Source of the DNA: Peribacillus sp. ACCC06369
GTDB lineage: Bacteria > Bacillota > Bacilli > Bacillales > DSM-1321
DNA: 64,000 nt
Direction: 5' to 3'
Assembly: GCF_030348945.1 (NCBI RefSeq)
Contig: NZ_JAUCEN010000002.1
Coordinates: 5,402,423-5,466,422 of the forward strand
In this document: piece after piece, positions 9,397-18,755 of the stretch
Layout of the letters: each line of letters opens with the position of its first letter
Numbering within the stretch: the first letter of the stretch is position 1
The notes under the pieces: generated by a model
Database searches by the model: none
Told to the model about the DNA's origin: nothing
The model's input: only the letters and a program-made list of their open reading frames with translations
Program-made: the position numbers and the translations under genes

Positions 9397-11208
9397 TTAT
9401 TGCGTTTTTGCAGGTAACTTTTCATAAAGGGCATTATTCACATGCCCAAACTCAGATGCATGCGGACGGTCTTCACCATCGCTATATCCATATTGAAGCA
9501 TCCGATTTCTATTCAGGCAAAGTTTTGTTAATTTTGGCGCAAAGAAATTGAATATATCGAAACGATCCTGTAACCTAGGGAATTTTTTCTGATGTGTAAG
9601 GATTGTTTGAGCGACGCCTTCCCAAAAGACATTCTCATCCAAAAGGGACCTCTTCATCAGGAGTGTTGACAAGTAACGGAAATGACAGATGAATAGTCCC
9701 GTGAAAATGAATTGAACCAGTCCTTCAGGGGTTTCACTTCTTAATACTTTTCTTAAATCATCAGGAAGTTTACTCAATTCAGGAAGCGGCTGATCACTGA
9801 CGTTTACATCATCCACAAAATCCTTGATGGCCAAACGATGAGGCTTGTAATCCTTCAAAACTAAAATGGTATTTTGACCATGCGGCGAGAAGACCAATCC
9901 ATATTGATAGATAAAATGTAGCAGTGGTGATAGAATGACATCGAATAATAGAGCTGTCCAGGCTTCCGCAGTCAATCCAGATTTTTCAATAAGGCTCTCC
10001 ACATATGGCTTCCCTTTGTAGTCCACATGTAAAAGGGAAGCAAGTGTAATGGGCTTTTCGCCTTCTTCCATATAACTGTATATGCTTTCTCTCCAAATAC
10101 CGCCTAGCATCTCCAAATATTGATAGGGTACATTCTCCAGCTTGGAAAAATACGGGTGGTCAACGTTTAAACTGGCCACTTCACCTGGAAGCACTACTTT
10201 GCATTCTTCCTTCAAGAATGAATCATTTTCATAAATGTTCTTAATATACGCTGTGATTTTTGGAGCAATGACTGTGCGCTCCGCTGGTAATCCACGGTAG
10301 ACTAGCGTATTTAAAATGCTCATCGGCAGCTTGACGTGGTGTTTATTCTTATTCGACACATTAACAAATGTCCGAATTGATTGTTGCGGAAGATACTCAT
10401 CAGGACCATTTCCCAAAGCTACAATCAACCCTTTAGCCAAGTCATCGGTAAAATTCTGGATGATTACATTTTTCCACTGCCATTCATGGACTGGGAGGTA
10501 GAAATAGTTTTCTGACTTCAGGCCTTTCTCTGTCAATCTTTTTGCAAATGATTTTTGGGTTTCTTCATCCAGTTCATTCTCCATCAATTGCTTATAAGAC
10601 AACTTTTCAATAGAATTGAACTCACCCCTCGTTTTATGGACCGCAATCCATGATAACTGAACTTCCTTCTGGTTTTCTGGAGCAAACTTCAAATAATCAT
10701 CAAAACCGAAACCGATTCTTCCCTTGTTATAAGCAATCCAAGGGTGACCGCTCATTTCCCCTTCAAGTAAAGCATAGTCCAGTTCGACCAAATCATCCGC
10801 GTCTTGTTCAGGTTTGGATAGCAATTGGAGGTCCGCAAGCAGCGTATGATGGAATTCCTTGATTAAATGTCCTGTTGTTTCTGCAGTCATCCCAATTACC
10901 GGCTGGATGTCCAAAATGAATTGAATAGCATCATTGGCCTGTGTAAAACCTTCCGTTTCATATACCTGGATCGACTCGGCCTGTACTTCATAGCTGTCAA
11001 AAAGACGGGGTGAAGCCAAAAATTGATAAGATCTCCCCTCATTTATCTTTAACTCATATAGGTTTCCTGCTGCATTTTCGTTCAAGACAGCTGGTTTGAT
11101 CATATCTTCATACATATACTCAGAAATCATCTTGGCCAGCAGGTTTTGGTTTACTATCGACCAATTTTTTTCTGAAACCGCCTGTTCCACTTCATTTATG
11201 AACTGCAT
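9397..11208 (-). CDS. rhbF: IucA/IucC-family NIS siderophore synthetase (RhbF-like)
   Basis: A 603-residue ATP-dependent synthetase of the NIS family, which joins a hydroxamate amine to a citrate carboxylate. The family catalytic region is visible around HPWIAYNKGRIGFGFDDY. The C-terminal FhuF-like iron reductase/transporter part includes the segment around YGLVFSPHGQNTILVLKD. As the last gene of the cluster it corresponds to RhbF, expected to add the second N-acetyl-N-hydroxy-diaminopropane arm to the citrate half-product. The start (MQFINEVEQ) follows GAAGGGAAG, 22 bases after the monooxygenase stop. Which synthetase acts first is inferred from gene order, not sequence. Confidence 0.9.
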   Translation of the reverse strand: MQFINEVEQAVSEKNWSIVNQNLLAKMISEYMYEDMIKPAVLNENAAGNLYELKINEGRSYQFLASPRLFDSYEVQAESIQVYETEGFTQANDAIQFILDIQPVIGMTAETTGHLIKEFHHTLLADLQLLSKPEQDADDLVELDYALLEGEMSGHPWIAYNKGRIGFGFDDYLKFAPENQKEVQLSWIAVHKTRGEFNSIEKLSYKQLMENELDEETQKSFAKRLTEKGLKSENYFYLPVHEWQWKNVIIQNFTDDLAKGLIVALGNGPDEYLPQQSIRTFVNVSNKNKHHVKLPMSILNTLVYRGLPAERTVIAPKITAYIKNIYENDSFLKEECKVVLPGEVASLNVDHPYFSKLENVPYQYLEMLGGIWRESIYSYMEEGEKPITLASLLHVDYKGKPYVESLIEKSGLTAEAWTALLFDVILSPLLHFIYQYGLVFSPHGQNTILVLKDYKPHRLAIKDFVDDVNVSDQPLPELSKLPDDLRKVLRSETPEGLVQFIFTGLFICHFRYLSTLLMKRSLLDENVFWEGVAQTILTHQKKFPRLQDRFDIFNFFAPKLTKLCLNRNRMLQYGYSDGEDRPHASEFGHVNNALYEKLPAKTQ

Positions 11209-11230
11209 ATAATGCTTCCCTTCCCTTCTC

Positions 11231-12559
11231 TTAGTAAGCCATGACAGGTGATTTTACACGGAATGACTGAAAAGCACCCTTTGGCTCTGATGGATAAATC
11301 TCTTTACCTGCCAATTGATTGATAATGATGGAGTTTCGGAAGGCCCCTAAGCCTAGATCCGGAGCACCCACACCATGTGTATGTATCTCGCCATTTTGAA
11401 TAAAAAGGTGATTCTGCGTAGTGATGGCCGTTCCTACTCTATAATCTTTCGTTATTGTAAGCCGCCCCAAATCATCGCGGACTAAAAGGTCTTCCATGGT
11501 GTCAAGGAATGCCGGAAGGGTTGATTTATAGCCCGTTCCAAAAACAATCGCCTCTGTGTCCACATCAAATTCTCTATCTTCTACCCACTGTCGGCATTTC
11601 AATCCCCAGCCATTTTCGGTGGGAGTTACCGCCGAAACTTCCGTCATGGCCCTAAGTTCAATGGAAAGTTCGGCATTTCCAATCGATTTTTCATACATCT
11701 TGTCAAAAATTGCTGCAATTGTCGTGGCGCTGATCCCTTTATACAATAGATCCTGTTTAGGCAGAATTTCATCCTTCTTTTCCTGTGGCAGCCGATAAAA
11801 GAAATCAAGGTAATCCGGAGTGAAGTATTCCAACCCAAGTTTTGAATATTCCATAGGGAAAAACCCCTTGGATCTTGTATACCAGTTAAGCTGATAGCCA
11901 TATTGCTCCTGCTCATTCAGTAGATCCAGAAAGACCTCGGCTGCACTCTGTCCAGATCCGACAACCGTTACGGATTTTTTCTTTAAGACATTTTCTTTGT
12001 TCCGTAAATAATCGGCCGAATGCAGGATGCTCTCCCCCATATATGGGTGAAATGCCGACGGGACAGTCGGGGCGGTGCCAATTCCCATGACAACATGACG
12101 GCTATAATAGACTTCGATCTTTTGTGTTTGTGCATCCCTTACACTGATTTGATAGAAGGGTTCACCTTGATCACCTATATACTCCACCGCCTCCACCGCC
12201 TTTCCAAAACAGCAGCTTTTAAGTTGATGGGCAGTCCAGCGGCAATAGTCGTTATATTCTTTTCGTGGAATCAAGAATTTTTCAAGAAAGTAGAAATGAT
12301 AGAGACGATCATGCTGCTGTAAATAACTCAAGTAACTATATGGGCTAGTCACATCAGCCATGCTAACTAGATCGGCAAAGAACGGTACCTGCAGTGTTGT
12401 CCCTTCCAGCAGCATTCCTTCATGCCAATTAAATTCCTGCTTTTTCTCAAAAAAGACGGCATTCAACTCCGGGGTTTTCTCCAAAAGGGCCGCAAGTCCA
12501 AGGTTAAAGGGGCCTATCCCTATCCCTACCAGGTCATAGATAGATTGTTGCTTCTCCAT
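11231..12559 (-). CDS. rhbE: Lysine/ornithine-type N-monooxygenase (RhbE/IucD-like)
   Basis: This 442-residue flavin- and NADPH-dependent N-hydroxylating monooxygenase should hydroxylate the terminal amine of 1,3-diaminopropane. The FAD-binding start is YDLVGIGIGPFNLGLAALLE. The NADPH-binding motif is VVGSGQSAAEVFLDLL, and the family C-terminal motif region includes VFGTGYKSTLPAFLD. I take ATG 12559 (MEKQQSIYDL) because of GAGGAAGTGG upstream; the frame is open a few codons further. It overlaps the acetyltransferase by 26 bases, which indicates tight coupling. The substrate is inferred from the adjacent diaminobutyrate genes. Confidence 0.92.
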   Translation of the reverse strand: MEKQQSIYDLVGIGIGPFNLGLAALLEKTPELNAVFFEKKQEFNWHEGMLLEGTTLQVPFFADLVSMADVTSPYSYLSYLQQHDRLYHFYFLEKFLIPRKEYNDYCRWTAHQLKSCCFGKAVEAVEYIGDQGEPFYQISVRDAQTQKIEVYYSRHVVMGIGTAPTVPSAFHPYMGESILHSADYLRNKENVLKKKSVTVVGSGQSAAEVFLDLLNEQEQYGYQLNWYTRSKGFFPMEYSKLGLEYFTPDYLDFFYRLPQEKKDEILPKQDLLYKGISATTIAAIFDKMYEKSIGNAELSIELRAMTEVSAVTPTENGWGLKCRQWVEDREFDVDTEAIVFGTGYKSTLPAFLDTMEDLLVRDDLGRLTITKDYRVGTAITTQNHLFIQNGEIHTHGVGAPDLGLGAFRNSIIINQLAGKEIYPSEPKGAFQSFRVKSPVMAY

Positions 12560-13118
12560 ACTTCCACTTCCTCTCAAAATTCTCCCGTGTACATGACATT
12601 AGCAATGCCGTTTTGTCAGGGAGCTCAATTTCTTTAATTGGGGTGAAACCGCACTTTTCAAATAAGTAAATCATCTTTGCATTTCGAATGTCCGGTTCCG
12701 CCATCACCTTTTTTGTTCTAGAAGAAAGCAGTTGGTATTTCACCATTGCACGTAAAAACGGCAAAGCCAGTCCTTTTCCAAGGTAATCTGAATCACCAAT
12801 GAGTAAATGAATGCCTTGATCTCCCTCTTCGGACTCATAATAATCTTCGATGATATCGCCTTTTACCCAATACGATTCCCAATAGCTCATGGGGATTGCA
12901 TCAAGGCAGCCAAGATAGAGTGTTTGGTGTGTGTCAGCCAACGCCTTTTGCAAATGAACAGCAAACTTTTCTTTTGTGAAATTTAAATTCCAGTAGGGTA
13001 TCACATGTTCTTCATGCATCCATTTATGCAGTGTATCTACATCCCTCTCAAATTCAACTTTGACAAATGAAAGCTGTTGATTACAGTCCTTCAGATTTTC
13101 TTCATAACTATTTTTCAT
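12534..13118 (-). CDS. rhbD: GNAT acetyltransferase of siderophore synthesis (RhbD/IucB-like)
   Basis: The 194-residue GNAT-fold protein is of the AcsD/IucB type. It shows a family-typical YWESYWVKGDIIEDYY stretch, the acetyl-CoA site around GIHLLIGDSDYLGKGLALPF, and a late region KMIYLFEKCGFTPIKEIELP. It should acetylate the N-hydroxylated diaminopropane, forming the hydroxamate. It overlaps the upstream synthetase by 11 bases and the downstream monooxygenase by 26, so the three are translationally linked. The start has only a distant GGGGG site, consistent with coupled translation. Confidence 0.88.
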   Translation of the reverse strand: MKNSYEENLKDCNQQLSFVKVEFERDVDTLHKWMHEEHVIPYWNLNFTKEKFAVHLQKALADTHQTLYLGCLDAIPMSYWESYWVKGDIIEDYYESEEGDQGIHLLIGDSDYLGKGLALPFLRAMVKYQLLSSRTKKVMAEPDIRNAKMIYLFEKCGFTPIKEIELPDKTALLMSCTRENFERKWKYGEATIYL

Positions 13119-14910
13119 AGGCGGTTAAAACCCCCTGCGCGAATGGATTATCAATCGTTGTATAAACGGATTGTGTCTCAAGTGAACCGACAAGCTCATC
13201 CATATCATGAAATCGCGTCAGTAAATTAGCCTTACAAGATAATTCCCGGGCATGAAGCAGCCTTGAAACAACTCGATTCAACCCTTCATCCTCGCTTTCC
13301 CTGCTGCTTGTTTCCAATTGTTCCTGAACGAGCTGTAACAGGGTTTTCTCTGATACTAATCCTTCCGTACCAAAATTATTGATTAAGCCTAATAAGTGAT
13401 TGAAAAAGAAGTAGTATTGAAGTCTTTCTTCAGCGACTTCATCAGAACAAGTCGTGAAGCTTTTTTCACTTAGTTCAGGCAGGATATTCAACAACCTGTC
13501 TACTTTGGACTCGCAATAGTAATACCCTTGATTATCACGATAATAAAAAGTGGATGGATAGCCATCTTGAAGTTGAATGATTGAATTTTGCTGGTGGGCT
13601 TCTAAAACAATTCCATACTCTTCAAATAGCCAAAGCATCGGTTTTAATGTCATTGAAAGATAAATTTTGAACCATTCCTTACTTACTTCTTCGGTACTGC
13701 GGTTTTCATCAGCTGCCAATTTGCGGATGATCGCTCCAAGCCTTGATGGTGCACCATAGGCATTATCCTGACATAAGCCTGCAATCAGGCTTGCTTGTTT
13801 ATCATTTTCATAAAAAGGGTTTTCCCGAATATCAACATCGAAACCTGATTCTTGTTCAGTTGTTTTGATCGTTAGATAAGCAGGGTCCTTAATAACACGG
13901 AAGGCGGGATGCTGTTCTTTTAGATCATCGCCCACTTTTGAATCTATTAATTTAGCAATTTCCACACCACGATCTAGTTCTTTTTGCAAATTCGCACGTA
14001 ATGAATTCGTGATCTTAACCGGAACGGAAAATTTGTACATATATCTCGATGTGGCACTATATACCGTTCTAAATGAAGAGGTAGCCGTGAATTTTTTTCC
14101 AAGCGGTCCTGCATAAACTAGTGTTCCTTGCTCGATTAGCCTCTTAACCTCTTCTTTTTCGATAAGCACTTTTGCCTGGAGCGGATGTGCCGGGATAATG
14201 CTGTATCGGCTTTCCTTTTGGCAATACGTGTCACGAAATTCACTGGAAATCTCCAAGTCACCAGCTAATTCCTGTTTAATGATCTCACTTGCCGATCGGA
14301 CTTCACTAGAATCCTGGATGACGATCGAAGGCTCTGCCAGGAAATAGTGCAGCTGAAACTCCCCTTTTAATTCGGGTGAATAGATCCATTCATCTTTTTC
14401 TGAAATGCCCTGCTTACTTTTCGGTGTCGGGTGGAACAGGTGGCCGAATAAAAGCGACTGCTCTGCTTCGATGTATGTAAAATCAGGACTTTGAAGTGCA
14501 TCAGCGTCTTCTGTCCTCGCTTCCACATAACGTTGAATATTTTGGCTGCTAAGGATAACACGCAGCATCAATTCATCTTCACTATCCGTCCGGCCCTGCT
14601 CATTCAATAACTCTTTAGAAACAATCGAGACCATTGTCACATAATCTAATTCACGTACTTGTTTGGATGCTGTTTGGTAGTAAATCGGGAAGGTAAAAAT
14701 ATGACGCCCCGTTACCGACCAATATTTAAGTGGAACAAGCAATGCAATATCTTGGGATCTGAGATTACTGACTAATAATGAATCCGGAATGGAACCCTCC
14801 AAATCTGGCCAGTTTCTCGTTTCTTCTAAACTGCAATTCCCGGTTTCCCGGAAATAACAGTTCAGAAAGCTTTGCATCGTTGCCCTTTCAGCTATTTGCT
14901 TACCATTCAT
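13108..14910 (-). CDS. rhbC: IucA/IucC-family NIS siderophore synthetase (RhbC-like)
   Basis: The first of two NIS synthetases in the operon, about 600 residues. The catalytic region includes the family motif SRYSIIPAHPLQAKVLIEKE and KFTATSSFRTVYSATSRYMY. The C-terminal iron-reductase-like part contains YGIVLEAHQQNSIIQLQDG. By position it matches RhbC and should condense the first amine arm with citrate. I place the start at ATG 14910 (MNGKQIAER), seven bases from GGAGG; the ATG two codons earlier is too close to that site. The decarboxylase stop lies inside the same leader. Confidence 0.9.
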   Translation of the reverse strand: MNGKQIAERATMQSFLNCYFRETGNCSLEETRNWPDLEGSIPDSLLVSNLRSQDIALLVPLKYWSVTGRHIFTFPIYYQTASKQVRELDYVTMVSIVSKELLNEQGRTDSEDELMLRVILSSQNIQRYVEARTEDADALQSPDFTYIEAEQSLLFGHLFHPTPKSKQGISEKDEWIYSPELKGEFQLHYFLAEPSIVIQDSSEVRSASEIIKQELAGDLEISSEFRDTYCQKESRYSIIPAHPLQAKVLIEKEEVKRLIEQGTLVYAGPLGKKFTATSSFRTVYSATSRYMYKFSVPVKITNSLRANLQKELDRGVEIAKLIDSKVGDDLKEQHPAFRVIKDPAYLTIKTTEQESGFDVDIRENPFYENDKQASLIAGLCQDNAYGAPSRLGAIIRKLAADENRSTEEVSKEWFKIYLSMTLKPMLWLFEEYGIVLEAHQQNSIIQLQDGYPSTFYYRDNQGYYYCESKVDRLLNILPELSEKSFTTCSDEVAEERLQYYFFFNHLLGLINNFGTEGLVSEKTLLQLVQEQLETSSRESEDEGLNRVVSRLLHARELSCKANLLTRFHDMDELVGSLETQSVYTTIDNPFAQGVLTAYEK

Positions 14911-14912
14911 CT

Positions 14913-16421
14913 TCATTCCTCCATCATCTTGAACATTTCACCTAAAACTCGAATTTCGTCTAAAATTTCCTCTATGTGTTCAAGCCTTGTCATTGGATTC
15001 AATAGTGTCATTTTTAAATATACCTGTCCGTCAAAACGCGTTTTTGCTAAAAATGCCCGTCCGCTTTTCAGTAATTCCTGCTGAATCTGTTTATTTAATA
15101 GATTTACTAGCTGATCACTTTCTCCCGAGGGATCATAACGGAATACAACTGCATTCAATTCAGGATCTTTATTTAATACTGTGAATCCATCCGCTTTTTC
15201 GATCTTCACAGCCACTTCACGTGCAAGATGACAAGTATAGTCGATCATTTCAGCAAAGGTGTCCAGTCCAACGACCTTCAATGACATCCAGAGTTTCAGT
15301 GCATCGAACCTTCTCGTCGTTTGAACCGATTTATTGACTAAATGAACCATGCCCTCCGCTTCATCTTCCTGTGGATTCAAGTAATCGGCGTGATGCTGGA
15401 TATATTGAAATGAGTTGCTGTCCGAGACAAGAAAAGCACCACAACTGATGGGTTGATAGAATAATTTGTGAAAATCAACCGTAATCGAGTCGGCCCGTTC
15501 AATTCCGCTGATTAACTCTTTGTAATCCTTGCTTAAAATCATCGCACCGCCATATGCAGCGTCCACATGCAGCCATATCCGATTCTTCCTAGCAGCTTCG
15601 GACAATTCATGTAATGGATCGATTGAACCAAAATCCGTCGTTCCACAAGTTGCAACGATAGCAAATGGAAGTAAATCCTGTTCCTCTAAAAGCAGCAACT
15701 GATGATTCAAATCATCCATGGACAGACGATGATTTGAATCTGTTTTAATCGTGATCACTGCCTGTTCACCAAGCCCCAGCTGTGCCGCTGATTTACGAAC
15801 CGTAAAGTGGGCAGCCTCGGAGCATAGGATCCGCAGTTTTTTCGCCTCGACTGGCAAGCCGTGCTGTTGAACGTCCACATCCCAGAAACGCTTACAATAG
15901 GCGTCCCTTGCCAATAGCAGTCCCATGTAATTAGATTGGGTACCACCGCTTGTGAAAATCCCATCGGCTTGTTCCGGTAACCCTACCTGACTGCACAGCC
16001 AATCTATTAAACGCTCTTCAACGAAAGTTGCCGTCGAGCTTTGGTCCCATGAATCCATGGATTGATTCAACGTACCGATAATCATTTCGGCTGCCACGGC
16101 TGGAATTAGTGTCGGGCAATGCAAATGCCCGATACAAGTAGGACTGTGTACATTGATGCTGTCATCAATAATAAACTCTGCCAGCTCAGCCGCAACTGCT
16201 TCAATCGTCTCCCCTTTTAGAGAAGCGAGGGTCAGTCCGTTTAATCTTGCTTCTATTTCATACGGATTTTTCCCAGAGTATGGTGAATTGTTCCCTTTTA
16301 AAAAGGCCATCAGCTTCTTTTCCATGATTTTTAATGACTGGCTGTAGTTATTGAAACCTTCTTCGTTATTCAAGAACAATGGAGAATAAGCAAAATCCGT
16401 TTTATTTATCATTTCAATCAT
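14913..16421 (-). CDS. rhbB: L-2,4-diaminobutyrate decarboxylase
   Basis: A 502-residue PLP-dependent group II decarboxylase that converts 2,4-diaminobutyrate to 1,3-diaminopropane, the amine backbone of schizokinen and rhizobactin 1021. Visible landmarks are SPTCIGHLHCPTLIPAVAAE, the substrate segment GIFTSGGTQSNYMGLL, the aspartate region WLHVDAAYGGAMIL, and the PLP lysine in SITVDFHKLFYQPISCGAFL. It starts seven bases after the aminotransferase stop with AGAGGGTGAA upstream. Substrate specificity is inferred from its pairing with a diaminobutyrate aminotransferase. Confidence 0.92.
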   Translation of the reverse strand: MIEMINKTDFAYSPLFLNNEEGFNNYSQSLKIMEKKLMAFLKGNNSPYSGKNPYEIEARLNGLTLASLKGETIEAVAAELAEFIIDDSINVHSPTCIGHLHCPTLIPAVAAEMIIGTLNQSMDSWDQSSTATFVEERLIDWLCSQVGLPEQADGIFTSGGTQSNYMGLLLARDAYCKRFWDVDVQQHGLPVEAKKLRILCSEAAHFTVRKSAAQLGLGEQAVITIKTDSNHRLSMDDLNHQLLLLEEQDLLPFAIVATCGTTDFGSIDPLHELSEAARKNRIWLHVDAAYGGAMILSKDYKELISGIERADSITVDFHKLFYQPISCGAFLVSDSNSFQYIQHHADYLNPQEDEAEGMVHLVNKSVQTTRRFDALKLWMSLKVVGLDTFAEMIDYTCHLAREVAVKIEKADGFTVLNKDPELNAVVFRYDPSGESDQLVNLLNKQIQQELLKSGRAFLAKTRFDGQVYLKMTLLNPMTRLEHIEEILDEIRVLGEMFKMMEE

Positions 16422-16428
16422 TGATAAT

Positions 16429-17781
16429 TCACCCTCTAGCTACAGCTGCACGAACAGCCTGTTCAAAAATGGCAGTGGCTTCGCGAAGCTGGGATTCCGT
16501 TACGATCAATGGTGGCAGGAACCTCACTACACTTCCATGTCTGCCGCCCACTTCCAGAATCAATCCTCTTTGAAAACATTCCTGTTGAATGGTACTGGCA
16601 AGTTCCGAATCAGCTGGATTGCTTCCATTCGGATTTTGAGGTTCTTCATGCTTGACCATTTCGACACCGACCATCAATCCACGGCCTCTAACATCCCCGA
16701 TCTGCTGAATATCTTTTTGCAAATCTTTAAGAATATCCTTTAAGATTTCACCCATTTTAGCGGAATGCTCCACAAGATTCGTCTCTTTCATATACTTTAA
16801 AGTCGCTGTTCCTGCTGCCATCGCCAATTGATTTCCCCGGAACGTACCGATATGTGCACCTGGAGACCATAGGTCCAACTCTTTGTTATAAATTACCACC
16901 GATAATGGAAGACTTCCGCCAATTGCTTTAGATAAGACAAGAACATCCGGAATGATTCCTGCATGTTCGAAGGCAAACATTTTTCCTGTACGGCCGATAC
17001 CGGATTGAACTTCATCGATAATTAGCGGAATGCCCTTCTCTTTTGTAATTCTTCTGATTTCCTTAAGCCAAGGAATTGGAGCGGGAATGGAACCTCCTTC
17101 ACCTTGTACTGCCTCTAATATCATTCCTGCAGGTGCCAATAATCCAGATTCAGGATCGTTCAGTAGATTTTCGATATACTGGCTACTGATTTTATGACTT
17201 TCTTCTCCGCCTATTCCAAAAGGACAGCGATATTGATAGGGATACGGAAGGAAATGTACGTCTGGCATTAACCCTTGTATCTTTTCCTTTGGTTTTGTAT
17301 TGCCGCTGATTGACATGGTTGCATGGGTTGCCCCGTGATAAGCTCCTTGGAAGGATAAAATGCTTCTGTTGCCTGTGGCTGTTTTTACTAATTTAAGTGC
17401 TGCCTCAATGGCATCCCCGCCAGTAGGACCACAGAATTGAATTTTTGCATTTTTCCTGAATTCTTCAGGCAGGCTTTCAAAAATTTCATCAACGAACTGC
17501 TCTTTGATTGGCGTCGTAAAATCCAATGTATGTAACGGCCGTTTATCCTTAAGAACTTTTTCCATTGCTTCAAGCACAGCCGGATGATTGTGACCGAGCG
17601 CTAATGTTCCAGCCCCGGCAAGAAAATCAATATATCGTTTTCCATCCATGTCTGTTAGGTAAATTCCCTCCGCTTGATCGATGGCTATCGGTAATCTTCT
17701 AGGATAAGATCGGGCATTTGATTCCCTTGTATTTTGTTGTTCCAGTAATTGATCATTTTTTGTAAGAGTATTCGTTACCAT
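16429..17781 (-). CDS. rhbA: Diaminobutyrate--2-oxoglutarate aminotransferase
   Basis: The 450-residue class III PLP aminotransferase makes L-2,4-diaminobutyrate from aspartate 4-semialdehyde using glutamate. Motifs include the substrate loop FLAGAGTLALGHNHPAV, FCGPTGGDAIEAALKLVK, the cofactor aspartate in LIIDEVQSGIGRTGKMFAFE and the PLP lysine in VLSKAIGGSLPLSVVIY. It is the promoter-proximal gene of the six-gene operon. GGAGG lies six bases from the ATG, and a double Fur palindrome lies just upstream. It could also be a GABA-type aminotransferase by family alone, but the next gene fixes the pathway. Confidence 0.93.
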   Translation of the reverse strand: MVTNTLTKNDQLLEQQNTRESNARSYPRRLPIAIDQAEGIYLTDMDGKRYIDFLAGAGTLALGHNHPAVLEAMEKVLKDKRPLHTLDFTTPIKEQFVDEIFESLPEEFRKNAKIQFCGPTGGDAIEAALKLVKTATGNRSILSFQGAYHGATHATMSISGNTKPKEKIQGLMPDVHFLPYPYQYRCPFGIGGEESHKISSQYIENLLNDPESGLLAPAGMILEAVQGEGGSIPAPIPWLKEIRRITKEKGIPLIIDEVQSGIGRTGKMFAFEHAGIIPDVLVLSKAIGGSLPLSVVIYNKELDLWSPGAHIGTFRGNQLAMAAGTATLKYMKETNLVEHSAKMGEILKDILKDLQKDIQQIGDVRGRGLMVGVEMVKHEEPQNPNGSNPADSELASTIQQECFQRGLILEVGGRHGSVVRFLPPLIVTESQLREATAIFEQAVRAAVARG

Positions 17782-17805
17782 AGTGAGCCTCCATGTATTG
17801 AATTA

Positions 17806-17866
17806 ATTGAGAATAATTATCATTATCATGAGATTCATTTTACTGATAATGATAATTATTCTCAAT
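17806..17866. promoter_or_regulatory. Double Fur box in a perfect 23-bp inverted repeat, overlapping the siderophore promoter
   Basis: Arms 17806-17828 and 17844-17866 are perfect reverse complements, separated by 15 bases. Each arm contains the Fur core TGAGAATAATTATCATTATC. On the minus strand a sigma-A-like promoter is embedded: TTGAGA at 17860-17865, a 17-base spacer, then TAAAAT at 17837-17842. Fur bound with iron would therefore cover both -35 and the start region. The palindrome's two arms could also form a hairpin in the leader. Confidence 0.93.
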
Positions 17867-18035
17867 GAGTAAATCCACTCATTTTTCTTCTAATAAATTC
17901 CAATAAAATTAAGAAAAGGTTAAAACTGGGGCCTATTCTCTATTTATCTATTAAACAGAAAATTGTTATTAAGGTTTTATTAAGATTGTGTTTATAAGCT
18001 GAACCTAGTAAAAACATGAAAAAGGAGGAACAACA

Positions 18036-18719
18036 ATGAATGATTTAAAGGGCAGGCGGGAACTCAAGCATGCAATCACCAGAGCAGATTGTTATTTATT
18101 AAGAAATAATCTGAAAAACTTCATGAGGCTTGATCCCCATGGGCTGGATGGGAAGTATTTAATTCGAAGTGTCTATTTCGATAACTTTGACAATAAAATC
18201 CTGCGGCAAAAAACGGAGGGGTTCTATCACAGGGATAAGTTCAGGGCTAGACTTTATGATCATAATACTGATTTCATCAATCTAGAAAAAAAGAGTAAGC
18301 GGGATAACCTTACCTATAAACAGAAGTGCAGGCTGTCTGCCGAAGAATACGAACGAATTCGTTCAGGGGATATAAATTGGATGTCCGAAGATTCAAGGGA
18401 TATCCTTAGGGACTTATACATTCAAATGACCCTTTTCCAAATCAAGCCGACAACAGTCGTCGACTATGAAAGGGAGGTATTTATCTATGAGTATGGAAAT
18501 GTGCGGGTCACCTTCGACAGCAATGTGAAAACCAGCTATCGGGATACGGACTTCCTGAATCCCGAATTAATCGTCGTCGATGCACTAGACCCGGATTGGG
18601 TCATCCTGGAAATAAAGTTTGATGAGTTTCTTCCGGATATCATCAAACAATTGTTATCCATCATCGATACTAGAAAAACGGCTTTTTCAAAATATCAACT
18701 AAGCAGAAGATACGGCTGA
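18036..18719 (+). CDS. VTC-domain (polyphosphate polymerase-like) protein
   Basis: A 227-residue stand-alone VTC domain of the triphosphate-tunnel fold. In yeast this domain makes polyphosphate; bacterial stand-alone versions are largely uncharacterised. Family landmarks are basic and acidic strand residues that line the tunnel: GRRELKHAITRADC, YLIRSVYFDNF, HRDKFRARLYDH, NLEKKSKRDN, YEREVFIYEYGNVRVTFDSN and DWVILEIKFDEFLPDII. The ATG follows AAAGGAGGAACAACA. It is the first gene of a plus-strand trio with a DUF4956 membrane protein and a CotH-like protein. It has no signal peptide, so it should be cytosolic, perhaps membrane-associated through its partner. Confidence 0.88.
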   Translation: MNDLKGRRELKHAITRADCYLLRNNLKNFMRLDPHGLDGKYLIRSVYFDNFDNKILRQKTEGFYHRDKFRARLYDHNTDFINLEKKSKRDNLTYKQKCRLSAEEYERIRSGDINWMSEDSRDILRDLYIQMTLFQIKPTTVVDYEREVFIYEYGNVRVTFDSNVKTSYRDTDFLNPELIVVDALDPDWVILEIKFDEFLPDIIKQLLSIIDTRKTAFSKYQLSRRYG

Positions 18720-18755
18720 TTTCAGCTAAACACATAATATTTGGAGGAATGGCAC

